Part shown: positions 11,381 through 22,627 of the stretch, piece by piece | Numbering within the stretch: the first letter of the stretch is position 1 | How the letters are laid out: every line of letters begins with the position of its first letter | Assembly: GCA_004154925.1 (NCBI GenBank) | Contig: QJNS01000281.1 | Span: 1-64,000, forward strand | Direction of reading: 5' to 3' | Length of the DNA stretch: 64,000 nucleotides | DNA from: Monosporascus cannonballus | Taxonomy: Eukaryota; Ascomycota; Sordariomycetes; Xylariales | The notes under the pieces: generated by a model | Databases searched by the model: none | The model's input: only the letters and a program-made list of their open reading frames with translations | What the model was told of the DNA's origin: nothing | Made by a program: the position numbers and the translations under genes

Positions 11381-13020
11381 TTAGCTTAGCGACCGTAAAT
11401 TTCGTCCAGTTAACGCGTTGACGGAGATAATCTTCAGCTGCGTGGTGGAAGCGGTGGTATATATTAAGGGCTTCGGAGATAGTTTTATAGCCTTCGGGGA
11501 CGTTATTTTCTGCCGTTTCTTACTTTGTAAAGTTGATCTTTGATATATCCTTAATATCGATAAGGTTATCCTTACTGCCGTCAGGGCGAATACTGATCCC
11601 ATAATCGCGGAACGTTTTCTGAATTAGGTATTTTCGTTTAAAGAGACGTTCCTAAGTTTGTTAAACGATATACGTAGTCATAATACGGCGGTCCGAAATA
11701 CTCCATGCTATGGGACTCCCATATTACTGAAAGTGTTAATCCTTTTTTTTCGCGATATATCTACTTGCGGATTTAGCAAGCCATTCCTTAAAGGGGCCAT
11801 TAATGGCTGTATTTAGGGGCTGGAGAAGACTTATACAGCCAGGTAGGATAAGCGCGGTGGTAATATAGTAGCCGCGAAGGAGTTTTATGAGCTTCGGGGT
11901 TTTGTGGAACGCTGTTACGTCCATAACTAACAGTATATTTTTGCTATCCGCGTATTCCCCGAAGTTATTTACGATATCTGTCATAATTTTTTCGTTGTTA
12001 TATGCTTTTTCGTTAAACAGGACCTTTACGCCGGCTGCGTATTGTTTTTTTTTTTTCGTTAGGTATTTGGGAATGGTCTCCGGGAGCGCCGCGGAAAATG
12101 ATTATGGGCTTCAACCTTTCCCGGCCTTTCCTATCAGCCCATATAAAAAGGATTAAGGTAACCTATTTTTTATCTTACCTATTGCGGTCCGATTTCGCGG
12201 TGACGGTCCGGAGGCCTTTAAGATTATATGTATAGTTATTTACATACTTAAACGGAAGTAAAGTTTTATCCATATTAAGGATTCGGAAGCGTAAGAAGTG
12301 GTTAAATATGGGGCGAAGGTTGGATTCGGGAAAAGAGTTAAGGATATATTCTATTTTATTAATTAGGTTTTTCGGATGTAGTCGTGGTTGTGATATACGT
12401 CGTATAAAATACAGGAAATTATTTACGATTTTGATCGTTTCGTCCGGAAGGCGTATGGCCACCTTAGTGATACGCTTTCGTACGATAGAATATCGTTAAA
12501 GGAAGCCGTAGAACCACTTATTCGAAAAGGTGAAGGCTAACCGAGGATATATCGTTTCCCATATACGGCGCTTATGCTTACGGAACTATGTAACTGTAAT
12601 AGGACGGCAATATGATTTCGTTTTAAGGAATTCTTGGAATAATTCCGCTTTAAGTTAGGGATATTGCGGTAGCGTATATTGCGGAAGTTAATCAAGGATA
12701 AAAAATTGATCCTTCCACCACTTTATAATTATGGTTACGGATATCTTAAAGAAATTATGGGCTTCTTTATACGTAGGCCGACGATAACCTTTAAGAAAGG
12801 CCAATACGCCATTTTTCGAACGTATAGGATTAATGGTAAAGGGGATCAGATACGTATATAGCCAAGTTAAGACCTCGATTTTCTTTTCGCGCGAATAAAA
12901 GCGTTTAACGCGTTGAATGGGAATTGTACGTTTAATTATACGGTTACGGAATGCCTTCGGGCGTGGCCCAGAGCGGCGGCGAGGTGTAAAATTAGCTGAT
13001 CTGGGCTGGAGAGCTGCCAT
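11381..13020 (-). pseudogene. DDE superfamily transposase (pogo/Fot1 type), broken
   Basis: Three separate minus-strand fragments follow the order of a pogo transposase. 13020-12688 is a basic N-terminal part (SREKKIEVLTWL, then a helix-turn-helix-like ISVTIIIKWWKDQ). 12462-12175 carries NMDKTLLPFKY and GLRTVTAKSDRN, the first Asp of the DDE core (NMDQT..P family pattern). 11984-11736 carries LLVMDVTAFHKT, ILPGCISLLQPLNTAINGPF, the second Asp and the LQPLD..F-like block; the usual Asp of LQPLD is Asn here. 11602-11381 is a tail. Stops and frame changes separate the fragments. Several changes fit C-to-T/G-to-A decay. Confidence 0.85.
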
Positions 13021-13243
13021 GATTACATACGGTAACAGGAAGAGACCTGTATCTCAAGCTACGCTAAATATCACATACTAAATGGGCTTTTTCAAGAGCA
13101 TATGGTCTCTTATCATGGCGTGCGGCAGCCCGAAAGTCAAAGTCTGATATTCGCCACAAACGGCAGCTAGGCTATAAGCGGCTAAAAGCCGTGGATGGGT
13201 GTAACTTACTGCAAAGCTAGGCTTTGTGTGGCTAGAAGCTTTG

Positions 13244-13277
13244 GTTAGCTTTTAACGAATTTCGAGGGTTAATACGG
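13244..13277 (-). repeat. Right terminal inverted repeat of the pogo/Fot1-type element
   Basis: This is the reverse complement of the left end with no mismatch. The subterminal region just inside (13140-13240) is rich in repeated GGCTA/AAGC words, often seen at transposase-binding ends. Confidence 0.95.
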
Positions 13278-13279
13278 TA

Positions 13280-14150
13280 TTTGCTTCGGAGCCAGATAAA
13301 GGTTAATAATGAGAAATCTCGGCCCGGGCTTAAGAGGCTTTCCCCAAACTCAGGAGAAATATCATAACAATCCTAAATACCTTCTCATTTGCCGTACAGC
13401 GCGGTAACTTGACACATATCAAGCATGTAGTTACGAGTATAGTAGTCTTAGCAGGTAGTAAACTCCATGGACCTAGCAATAATTAAGGCAAGCTATTCCT
13501 GTGATACCGACATACCCGGTGGTTGTGACGAGCATGCATCAAGAATAAAGACCGATGTTAAGGAGTCGTTACCGCTGTATTGAGCAAACTAATAAGAAGT
13601 GGTGGGTGGGACGGAGATGCTGGCAAAGCCTCTAGAAGGTTTAAGGGGGTTTGTTGATGACAAGGGATGGAATGTTATTATATAGGTCATGCCGGGATAA
13701 TACCTTGGTTTAATGGGGGAAATGCGATATTTCACTGGGGATGATGCAGGCTATGATACATCATTATGCACATAATTCCGGCCGCTGTGCTAGATCATCT
13801 ACACTAGACCCCCGGCGCCCGTCTCCGTTCAATTTCGTCCCGGGCACTTCTCACGCGATGGCTCCCGCAGATGAGGAGACCCGCGAGTAATTCGAGCTGG
13901 CTCCTCAGGGCGCCCACAGGCTCGAGCGGATGGCTTGCAAGCACTGTAGGAAGATCTACACTTCGGGTGTTGGCAGCACCAAAATGTGCCTCCATCTTGA
14001 CCGTTCTACCAGATATCAAGCCTTGAAACTTCAGAACCGGCAGATGCAACTAGTAAGTAGATACGCCAAGTGGGGTTCCGTCAGGCTACTTACGGTTCAT
14101 GGGTCAACGTCGTGTGGGGGGGTTGCTGGTCTCCTTACCTAGAGGTAGCT
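13280..14150. other. Intergenic, between the transposon and the M20 pseudogene
   Basis: No gene is recognised. A plus-strand frame at 13930-14142 starts with MACKHCRKIYTSG, superficially like a BED-type finger, but it lacks the rest of such a domain. Confidence 0.35.
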
Positions 14151-14154
14151 AATG

Positions 14155-15568
14155 CAAGCTCTTGACATCGCCCAGGCCCGTACGCCCCTCGGCATCGTAA
14201 CTAGTAACACGATGGGTGACATTGTCGATGACTTTGTGGTTACAAACCATGACGAGGCTAATTCGGCAATAAAGGATGTGCCGCCAAACTTGAGCGACAT
14301 CAGCACCATGGTTGATAACCTGGCTGCTGATTTTATGGCTCGTGAACAGGGTGATCCACGACAACCCGGAATTGGGTTTCCAGGAGGTTATAACTCACCA
14401 CACGCTGACTTCATTCATAAGGGTCAAGACGGAATGGAAAGTATCCCCTTCGACCTACGGTATGGCGACTGCGTGTGTGGCGGAGTTCGACACGAGGAGA
14501 GAAGGGCCGGTCGTGTCCTTCAATGTAGAGATGGGTAGGTTGCTGTGAGCTTACGATATACTCTACGCCGAACCAGTCTAGATGCACTCGAGGGAACCGG
14601 GCATGCATGCGGCCACAACTTGATAGCGACGGCATCGGTAGCCGCGAGACTAGCAGCGGCTGAGATTATGAGACAGCACAATCCAGGGGGAAAGGTGGCG
14701 ATGTTTGGGACGCCTGCGGAAGAAGGCGTGGCCACCCTCCTCGACTGCGCCACAGGTGCGTTCGTGAATCCGGCTAGGGATAAGCTGATTGCTACACAGG
14801 AGGGGGCGGCAAGACCAAGCTGCTGGAAGCGGGAGCTTACAAGAAAGGACCACAAGGTCGACTTCAGTTTGATGTCCCATCCCGGCATTGTCAATGATTG
14901 TGCACTCATGCGTACAGCCGCCTACACCGCATTCACGTGGAATATTTCGGCCGGGAAGCGCGCGGAGCGGCGAATCCTTAGCAGGGCACCAACGCGCCCG
15001 ACGCTTTGATCACCGCCTACAATGCACTGTCCGTTCTCTGCCAACAGACGATGCCGGGCGACTTGATCCAAGGAAACATCACAAACGGCGGCGCTCGCCC
15101 GAATGTCATTCACGCTTCTGCGGCCGGAAATTTCGTAGTCCGCGCAGCCACACAAGCAAGGTTGGAGGAGCTGAAGAAGAAAGTAGATGCTTGTTTCCAG
15201 GCCGGAGCAATTGCGACAGCTGCCATGCTCAAGATGACGCCCACCCACTCCTATGCAGATCACGTCCCCAATAGGGTGCTTGGTAACGTCTACCGTCGAT
15301 ATTTCAACATGCTGTCTCCTCCCCACCCGATACCGGAGAACGACGACATAGATAGGTTCGAGGCAAGTCGATGGCAAGTACGGACCAGGGTAATATCAGC
15401 TATGCTATGCCCAGCTTACATGCCGGTTTCTCGATCCCGCCGGGTCCGGGCGCTAACGGACCCCACAACCCGGAATTCGCCGGAGCCGCCGGGTCGAAAG
15501 TGGCATTTGAGCGGAGTTTGCTGGTAGAAAAGGCGCTGACAGGCGTGGCATTGGAGGTACTCGCCTAG
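14155..15568 (+). pseudogene. Peptidase M20 / amidohydrolase family protein, frameshifted pseudogene
   Basis: Pieces of one M20 metallo-amidohydrolase lie in order on the plus strand but in changing frames. RVIHDNPELGFQEV and REGPVVSFNVEM are at 14312-14548. GTGHACGHNLIATASVAARL and KVAMFGTPAEEG, the metal-binding HACGHN block and the catalytic Glu region, are at 14545-15009. ITAYNALSVLCQQT, GDLIQGNITNGG and LEELKKKVDACFQAGAIAT, the dimerisation domain, are at 15006-15300. YAMPSLHAGFSIP and VALEVLA are at 15371-15568. At least three frame changes and internal stops are needed to join them, and no introns explain them. Intact relatives (peptidase M20 domain-containing protein 2-like, aminoacylase or aminobenzoyl-glutamate hydrolase-like) are cytosolic peptide or amide hydrolases of about 420 aa. 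This copy cannot make a full enzyme. Confidence 0.85.
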
Positions 15569-16378
15569 AACGGTCTCCTGGAGAAAGCGAAGAACGAGTG
15601 GAAGAGATATACAGCAGAGCTCCAAAAATGTCCCGGCCGCACCCCACCAGTATAACGTGAGAATAATTTTTGTAACATATGTGTAAAAGGGGAAGCGAGG
15701 GGTTTTGATTTGCCTCCTTTTCGAAATTTCCTAAAGCAGTTTGCTGTGAGAAGGATGGGAAGGATCAAAGCCGCGCTGTATAGAGATAGAGATGTGAGTT
15801 CATAGGAAAATAGGAGGCGCTTAGCGTGGGACTATACGCCCCGTGCCCCCCAATGTTTGTTTGGGCAGATGCGATACCTACCGGTGGGTCAGCAAACTAC
15901 AGAGTATACTGAGTTTTTATCCATAAAGTGCTATTGAGCTGATCTTCTGGGGACCTGAGCAGCAACTGGTTGGGAAAGCTCTGAGCAAAACTGACTTGAA
16001 TTAATACCAACACCAGCAGGGGCCAATCACGTGCCGATAACGAAGCACGCACGATAATCGATAAGGATAGCAATCAAAGCGCTACCGTTTATTTGCACAG
16101 TGACATCAATTAATTGTAGTTGCATAGTGGGCATTTTGGGTATCCTATCAGTACGTATTAACCGGTAGCACCCGCTATCGATATTGGGCAAAGTCCGGGG
16201 TTGCGACTGAATAACCTGCCGAGTGCTGATTGATTTCTAAGACGGAACATTAACCTGTGCCCTTGGTTACGACCTCAACATTTTGTCGCGGAAATCCTAA
16301 GCGTCGATACTGCCGAGAACTACGCCTCCGATGTCTCGAAACCAGCATTCGTGTATATTATTATTGTATTAACACCCA
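15569..16378. other. Intergenic, 5' of the TPR-like gene
   Basis: This is the upstream region of the next gene. No open frame of interest and no recognisable repeat is seen. Confidence 0.4.
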
Positions 16379-18715
16379 ATGGTTAGCAAGAGGAGCAAGA
16401 AGTCTTCCGACAGAGACGCTGCGACTACTTCTACTGATGCGCCCACTCTTGGCTCCCCTGCGCCGTCGAATACTCCCCCTGGTACCGCAATGGCTTCGAA
16501 TGGAAAGAAGACAAAGCCAGCGTCGCCCGCCCCGCAGTCGTCCTCCGCTTCTTCCTCTTCTTCGGCGCTGGTCATATGTCGCAACAAGCATTGGCGGTAC
16601 ATCTCGTCTTTCCATGGACCATGGCTTCAGCTGCCGCTCGAGGTCCTCGAGACGCTTGCGAATGCGAATTACTACATGCCTCTTCCGCGCCCGGTCGACC
16701 CGTCAGTCTTTTATGATCTGGTTAAGATCAGGCAGCTTGTGGACGGGGCTACGGACCTGGCCGTTCGAGCCGCCAATGGCGTCACCTCTTCTTCGCTGTC
16801 CAGTTCGCTTGCCGGAGGGGCGGCGCATCACATGCAAGCGTTGGGACTCGGCTTTGGAAATAATGGTGGCATGAAACTGAGTCCAGAGAGGAGGTTTAGG
16901 ATGCGCGAACAAGCCACCCAGAAACTGTCCCGCGCCTACCACCTCGACGAGATCGCCTCGAGCGTCGCTACTATGCAGTCTACCTCGACATTGGAAAACG
17001 TGGCGGGACTTGTGCTGCAGAGGTCCCCGGAAGATCCAGATGCGAACTATGTCCATTTCTTCCACGAGAAGATCCCGTCTAGACAGCTCGCGGAATGTAC
17101 AGACCTCCGTGCCCTCGACCTCATTATCAGTCAACGGCCGTCCGACACCGAGCCGCTCAGGACCCGGGCTATAGTCCGTATGTTCAAGGAGGACTTTGAA
17201 GGGGCCGTTCAGGATTTGACGACTGCACTCAACGTCTACCGCTTACAACGCCCAATGCACAGACAGCCCCCTGAAGAGGCGATGCAGCTGGAGCGGAGGA
17301 CCTGGAGACGGCGAGATAATCCCCCTCTCGAAGAGCGGGATCAACCCAGCAGTACGGAGGTACAATTGTTATTTCAGCGCGCCGGCTGTTACCTCACTCT
17401 GGCTTGCGATCATGTCGAGGGGGCTCTGCCTAAGCGAGGCATATATAATGGTGCTACTAATGGCGCAAGCAACGGGGCTGGTAGCGACACCCCAAATCAA
17501 GATCCCGTCGAAGGCGGACCAGATGCGACGCAGGAGGACAAAGGACTAACCAAGAAGCAGCTTGAACGGCGCAAAATAGTGCGACTCTTTGCAAAGCGCG
17601 CCCTGCGCGACTACATGGAATATTTCAAGCATTTCCACTACTCACCTAACTTACCCATCGAGATTTCAGATGACTTCACCCGCCAAGTAAACCAAGCTAC
17701 TAACCGAACGAAGAGATACTATAACCAATCTCGCATGTCCTCGCAAGATTCGACCAGCCCCACAGGCAGCTCGGCCGGCCATACTGTCTATGCCCTCGCG
17801 ACGCTCTTCTCCGCTAGCCCACCTGCGGATCTCCCAGCTTACCCTTCGACGGCGCTCGTGTCTGCTTCGGCCATACCAGAGCCGATGCAGACGACTACGG
17901 AAGTCGTGACATATCATCCCCTTCTGATTGATGCGCTCCACTCTCTCCTCATGTGCCACACCCTGATCCAGACCTCGGCCAAGGAGCTGCAGCGCCATGC
18001 GTATATGGTTACCCGCCTCGCCCGTCTCGCTGACGGGTATCCGGTGTTTCAAGCTAGCCGCTCGCCCGCGAGAGCCGACTGGATCGAGGTCCTGCGGCGC
18101 GCTGAGAACTGGATCGAGCTGTCGGCGAGTTGGGAGACGCTCTGCGCGCCGGCGCCGCTCCCCACCATGTCGTCGGTAGGCAGCGGTGTGTCGGCCGCTG
18201 CCGCCAGCGCCAACGCGCTCGCCATCACCTCGGGGGCTTCGTCGAGCGCGGGCGAGACCGAGGAGCAGCGCAAGGAGCGCATGCGGCACCAGGCCATCCT
18301 CGAGGCCCTCGAGGACGAGCGCGTCAACGACGAGGCGAGCTTCAAGGCAGCGATCCTGGCGCGACAGCGCAGGGCCGAGGCCGACCAACAGCAACACCAC
18401 GCTGTCACCGCCGCCGCCGGGCCGCATGGCAGCAACGGCAACAGCAGCGCCGCCCCGGGTCTGAGCCTAGGCGCCGCGCAAAAGCGCTGGGCCGTCGTCG
18501 AGGGCCGGGAGTACCCGATCCTGACGGAGCGCGCCGAGGCCGTCGCCCGCTGGGTCCGCGAGGCGCCCCCGGCCGGCTCCTCCGGGACGGGCGGCGGCGG
18601 CGGCGGCGGCAGGCGCAAGAAGAAGGCCAGCGCCAAGAACGTCACGGCCGCTGCCGCTTCCGCTGCTGCTGCTGCTTCGGTCGACACCGCCCAGTCCGTC
18701 GAGACGGCCGCCTGA
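16379..18715 (+). CDS. Conserved fungal protein with TPR-like helical repeats
   Basis: A single-exon frame of 778 codons starts at ATG 16379. The first 60 residues are Ser/Pro/Lys-rich and disordered. A conserved block begins at about residue 65 (ICRNKHWRYISSFHGPWLQL, then LPRPVDPSVFYDLVKIRQLV). Around residues 240-285 a TPR-like pair appears (LDLIISQRPSDTEPLRTRAI and FEGAVQDLTTAL), with further helices LLFQRAGCYLTLACDHVEGA and AKRALRDYMEYFKHF. The C-terminal third has helices (HPLLIDALHSLLMCHTLIQT), a charged region and a low-complexity tail (poly-Gly, RRKKKASAKN, poly-Ala) from about residue 735. I recall such proteins being labelled 'histidine kinase group protein' in fungal genomes, but no kinase motif is visible. 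The tail could be nuclear-targeting. Function is unknown. Confidence 0.85.
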   Translation: MVSKRSKKSSDRDAATTSTDAPTLGSPAPSNTPPGTAMASNGKKTKPASPAPQSSSASSSSSALVICRNKHWRYISSFHGPWLQLPLEVLETLANANYYMPLPRPVDPSVFYDLVKIRQLVDGATDLAVRAANGVTSSSLSSSLAGGAAHHMQALGLGFGNNGGMKLSPERRFRMREQATQKLSRAYHLDEIASSVATMQSTSTLENVAGLVLQRSPEDPDANYVHFFHEKIPSRQLAECTDLRALDLIISQRPSDTEPLRTRAIVRMFKEDFEGAVQDLTTALNVYRLQRPMHRQPPEEAMQLERRTWRRRDNPPLEERDQPSSTEVQLLFQRAGCYLTLACDHVEGALPKRGIYNGATNGASNGAGSDTPNQDPVEGGPDATQEDKGLTKKQLERRKIVRLFAKRALRDYMEYFKHFHYSPNLPIEISDDFTRQVNQATNRTKRYYNQSRMSSQDSTSPTGSSAGHTVYALATLFSASPPADLPAYPSTALVSASAIPEPMQTTTEVVTYHPLLIDALHSLLMCHTLIQTSAKELQRHAYMVTRLARLADGYPVFQASRSPARADWIEVLRRAENWIELSASWETLCAPAPLPTMSSVGSGVSAAAASANALAITSGASSSAGETEEQRKERMRHQAILEALEDERVNDEASFKAAILARQRRAEADQQQHHAVTAAAGPHGSNGNSSAAPGLSLGAAQKRWAVVEGREYPILTERAEAVARWVREAPPAGSSGTGGGGGGGRRKKKASAKNVTAAAASAAAAASVDTAQSVETAA

Positions 18716-19718
18716 GACGAGCGAGCGAGGTAAATACCCGGAGACGGCTTTATTGGTGGACACTGCTGTGATGCCTGTCCCGGAGTGGCGGAGTGGCGAG
18801 AATCAACCGTGTCCAAGTACTATATCAGCAACTGGCGTGTAAACATATGTACAGAAAGCGCCTCGTCGCGTTATATTGTTTACAATAGGGATATATCCAT
18901 ATAACCGAACCAGAGCGGCCGCGTCGCCAACCTCGTTCGCTTCCTCCGCCCATGCATGTGTCGAGTGAGTGGTCGATGCGAAGGGTCCCTGTTGACTCAG
19001 TGTCCTGGCCGTTTCTCTGCCCCTAACTCGAGAGGTCTTTCCGGGCATATCACGTATGCAGCTCCCTATATCCCTCAGAAGGGGCACGGACCAGCACCCT
19101 GGTTGCGATTAAATGCTTCGCAAGATTTGCAGACTTGGGCACAGAAGCCTCTCCTTCCACCCTCGTACTTCCCAGTGCCGCTCAGCGCGTCCTTCACTTC
19201 GAACAGGGTGCCTTGGGCTCAACCCCACCCATAACCCCGAGCCCGGAGCTCTGCCCTAGCTCGAGCGTTGGAAAATAACTACTTCCACGAATTGTATCTG
19301 TATGAATAGGAGGGGCGGCGTACGGCCTAGTCAGTGAATGCATACTCCCTCGCTCTCGGTTTTCAAGGCGACGGGCATACCAAGCAAAGTAATGCACTGT
19401 CGCCCTGCTCCTGAGCCGTATTGACGAACCGATCTTGCTTTGGAAAGTCTATGGAAGTTCCGCTACTTGTCAAGGCTAACCTTGTACGTAAAGAAACACG
19501 TCTTGGTTGTTAGCAGGCTGGGGTCGGAATGACCAAGCCCACCCGTATATCAAAGAGCCGAATAGGAATTGGAAATTTTCAATTCAGCCGGTGGCGTTGC
19601 TCGGCTTTCCGGGTAGAATAGTGGAGAGCTCACGATTAATCGCTTCTCCGTCGGCTTCGCTTCCGCTCTCTCACTGACTGCCGCCGACAAACCCGACAAC
19701 CCCAGACCGGAATTGGAA
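18716..19718. other. Intergenic, 3' of the TPR-like gene
   Basis: Open frames are short and overlap in several frames without a motif, so no gene is supported. Confidence 0.4.
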
Positions 19719-20637
19719 CTAGATGGTTTCATCCTCGCGCCTGTCAAAGAGTCTTCCCTGAGTGCCCTGCAGCAGCCAGTTCGGGGCATCGAGCCAGTTC
19801 ACGGTCCCGACGGCTCCCATAAGGAGGCTCTCGCTCCTCGTAAACCTCCGACCGTAGAAGTGCGTTCTTAAGGGCCTGGAACTCTTGGCTGAGGCGTCCG
19901 ACGAAATCGGAAACACGTCTTTCTATGCGACTCACTGCGATCGTTGCTGCGTCTGTATTTCGAGGACTTCGGTGACAGCTTGAGATCCCTCATCGGATGC
20001 TAACTTGCTGTAGTCTGTTTGTGCCTTCTCCCTGAAGGCTTTTCTGCTACGTGCAATAGACTTGCCCCACTTGGTACTACTTGCGCTGCTCTCCCCATCC
20101 GACCGAGTGCTGGTGGTGCTGACAATGCAGATCGGTGACGAACCTTCTTCATGGGGCCTGGTTGCGTTCGCGGGATAGTTGCGTGTATAAAGCTCGCCGG
20201 GTTCGGAAGGGCAATACTTGCACAGCGTACGTTGATGCTACTTCTTGTCGTACACGCTTTGATATATGATACATCAGTAACCGTGATCTGTGATACAGGT
20301 CCATGTCGGAGAGCGTGAGCATGGCGTCGGAAGCCTCAGCTGGATCAAGGGGTTTGAGTTCGATGTCTGGGACTATGGCTATGTAGCCCCGACCCAGCCT
20401 TTCTTCGACGCCCGTGTCCAAAAACTGTCCGCTGTATGGAGTAATGAGCTCTTCGCGTGGCCCTTCTCCAAAGACCACTTCCACGTGCTCAGCCGGGGGC
20501 CGGGGGTAAAGGCGCACTGCATTTACCACTTCTCTTGCAAGACTCTTCCGCAAACGGGTGTCCATACACCATCTTGGTCTCCGTCGTATACTCGGAAAAA
20601 TTTCCTTCTGTATAAGTGGCTTTTTGTCATCATTCAT
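19719..20637 (-). CDS. Possible multi-exon or broken gene, unrecognised
   Basis: The frame from ATG 20637 (MNDDKKPLIQKEIFP) reads like protein for about 120 codons (LYPRPPAEHVEVVFGEGP, ERLGRGYIAIVPDIELKPL). A 59-nt GTATCA...GTAG intron (20300-20242) may follow. Downstream, an adjacent frame reads TLCKYCPSEPGELYTRNYP and then a Ser/Thr/Lys-rich stretch. After a GTGAGT near 19930 another frame runs to 19719 (LMGAVGTVNWLDAPNWLLQG). The exon phases do not join cleanly, so this is either a decayed gene or a model I cannot resolve. No domain is recognised. The opposite strand is also open here (20290-20841), so strand is not certain. Confidence 0.25.
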
Positions 20638-20980
20638 GCGTCCTGCGTCCGTAAAACCAATGTTGAGGGCGTTGGTTCAACCGTAGCTTCCCTTTCCCGC
20701 AAGATTGGCGTTCCATCCGACTGTGAAGCTGTCTTAGTCTGCGAACTCGATGCCGCGGCCGTCATCTCGGCCTGCGCGCTGCATACGTCGCTTGACCCGT
20801 CGATGGAGCAGATGCTGCATTGGAGAGTCATCATCGACTAGTTCGCAGGTAGATAGGCGTGCAAGCCCTACACGTTCAGACTTGGCATCAGCCGTCTTTG
20901 TCTCTCCATCTGCATCCTTTTGTTCGACGAATCAGAAGTTGTGAGACTATCGTGAGGCTGGGCTCGATCAACATTAAGGG

Positions 20981-21235
20981 ATGGCTCGAATCGCTCTGGC
21001 CTTGGCAACGCTGCTGTACAGCGGTGTTGCCGTGCGGGGAGCCGAGCCGAGTGCGCGCTTGAAAGGGGCGGGGGTCGATGCCTTCAACACCGGGCTACCG
21101 AGTGGTGAGGAAGCCGGTGTTGAGGGCATGCCCGTCGTTGAGGCGGCCGACGGGGGCGCGGTCGATGCACCGGATGACGTCAAGGGAGGTACAAAGATGA
21201 CGTCGAAAGCCGTGGAGTTGGGTAGACGGTCCTGA
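20981..21235 (+). CDS. Small secreted protein candidate, 84 aa
   Basis: ATG 20981 opens MARIALALATLLYSGVAVRG, a textbook signal peptide with a likely cut after RGA. It is followed by about 60 residues that are acidic and rich in Gly, Ala, Val and Asp (GEEAGVEGMPVVEAADGG). There are no cysteines, so this is not a disulphide-stabilised effector. The frame is short and the reverse strand is also open with a Ser/Pro/Ala-rich reading, so coding status is not proven. The upstream base composition is ordinary. Confidence 0.35.
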   Translation: MARIALALATLLYSGVAVRGAEPSARLKGAGVDAFNTGLPSGEEAGVEGMPVVEAADGGAVDAPDDVKGGTKMTSKAVELGRRS

Positions 21236-22252
21236 TGGTGGAGGAACCATCAAACCCGCCGGCGCGTGAGGCTATGCTGAATGAGACATTATAGGGAAAG
21301 CGAGATCCTGAACATAGCCGTTGTGCAAGGGATGATCGAAGGGCCGTGGTCCTGGGTTTTCTGCTTGACCTTTCTACTGGGTATGAAATTCAGAGCTGCG
21401 AAACTTAGAGAAAGTGATCGGTTATGTGATTCAGCAGTGATTCGGGTTCTTATCTGGCTTCTCTGGACGAGTTTCCGGACGGTAGGAGGACGGGATGATA
21501 GAGGAGGTGCTACCATATTGCATGGTAGGAAGACAGCAAAAAGCATAGGGTCGAGCAAGTGTATTGGTGGCTCTCCACTGTTCCTGTGGAAGAGATTTTT
21601 TTTTTCCCCCGTGTTTGTTATTGATGCGAAAAGGGCGGGCTAGGTGTGATGGCCTTCACGGTATACAGTAATGGGCAGCGGGTGGCTTCCCAGGTACGTA
21701 TGAGCAACGGGGACGTGGCTCGCAACTGATGCGCCTGCCGCAATAGGACACCAAATTGAGGACTAAGCAGAATGATTCCGGGCAGCACCGTCACTGGAAA
21801 GTGCAATATATGGGGTTACGGGGACTTTAAAAGCTTTAATGGAAAAGGCTAACCTTCGCTTGCTGGAAAAGTCTGGAAAGCTTTCCGCAAGGTGAAACCT
21901 AATACTTCTTCTAGCGGTCGATGTGGGTAGTCAAAGCAGTTGCCGCATACAGACGGCGTCTTAATGGTCTTCGGTACGTCCGTTATTTTACACCACCATG
22001 TAAACTCAAAAGGGGTCAACCACGACTAGGTAGCGCTGAACTCTCGCCCCTCGCGCCTCTAGGGAAGATTAGCATCAAGCTCCAGTGAAGATTCTAATCT
22101 TGCGATCCGACTCGTCCCAAAAGCCGGCAGCACCGTAATGCGATCTCATTATACCTTCTCTCATCCTTGCCCAACGAGTCTGTCTCCTTATTATATCCTC
22201 TACACAGTAACTCCATTGGCTCCCATAGGAAGCGCACAGTACGGTGGCCGCG
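21236..22252. other. Intergenic, nothing recognised
   Basis: Short open frames only. A 9-T run occurs near 21598, and no repeat or gene is supported. Confidence 0.4.
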
Positions 22253-22627
22253 ATGGATCTTTTCGCCCTCTGCGCTTTCTTCCTCTCCATGGTGCTAATC
22301 AAGGCGCAAGTGGAGCGGCGCCGAGACTCGATAGTCCAGGGGGTCCGCGGGTGCCAGAGGATGCACCGTATGCCGCGGCGCATCCGCGCGTTCCTAGAGA
22401 TGCCTGCCCTGTTCGACGAGGACATCCTGACGGCGGTCGAGCTGCTGGGCTTCGGACTTATGGGGGCCGCCCTCGGCCTGCTCCTGGCGTTCGGAAAGGG
22501 CACGTTCCGGGACCCAGTGGTGGTGAGTCTCGCGTTCGCCTTTCCGGTCGTCGTCGGAGGCCTCCTTTTAAAGATGGTAACGGCTGCAAATACGTCCAAT
22601 GTTGCATTCTTCAACCGTGGCGCCTAG
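22253..22627 (+). CDS. Small membrane protein of unknown function, 124 aa
   Basis: The ATG at 22253 (GATGGATCTTTTC context) gives MDLFALCAFFLSMVLIKAQ, a short N-terminal hydrophobic helix. A basic region follows (GCQRMHRMPRRIRAFLEM), then two further hydrophobic helices (LLGFGLMGAALGLLLAFGKG and VVVSLAFAFPVVVGGLLL). Predicted topology is three membrane spans with a positively charged loop. I do not recognise the family. It could be one exon of a longer gene, but no clear splice donor precedes the stop. Confidence 0.5.
   Translation: MDLFALCAFFLSMVLIKAQVERRRDSIVQGVRGCQRMHRMPRRIRAFLEMPALFDEDILTAVELLGFGLMGAALGLLLAFGKGTFRDPVVVSLAFAFPVVVGGLLLKMVTAANTSNVAFFNRGA

Larger units (their letters stand above)
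11053..13277 (-). mobile_element. Tc1/mariner superfamily element, pogo/Fot1 type, decayed
   Basis: The element is 2225 bp long. Perfect 34-bp terminal inverted repeats begin CCGTATTAACCCTCG, and a TA dinucleotide flanks each end (11051-11052 and 13278-13279), the target duplication of Tc1/mariner elements. The interior encodes a minus-strand transposase broken into several frames. Its base composition is visibly AT-shifted with many CGTA/TATA steps, as expected after RIP. No active copy is possible from this sequence. The flanking host DNA reads normally, so the insertion did not disturb a gene I can recognise. Confidence 0.92.

Noticed and set aside
13930..14142. Plus-strand frame beginning MACKHCRKIYTSG as a BED zinc finger of a hAT transposase
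   Set aside because: It has C-X2-C but lacks the paired His/Cys end and any hAT catalytic region nearby.
20290..20841. 183-codon plus-strand frame opposite the possible broken gene
   Set aside because: No motif, no ATG context and the minus-strand reading is more protein-like, though neither is secure.
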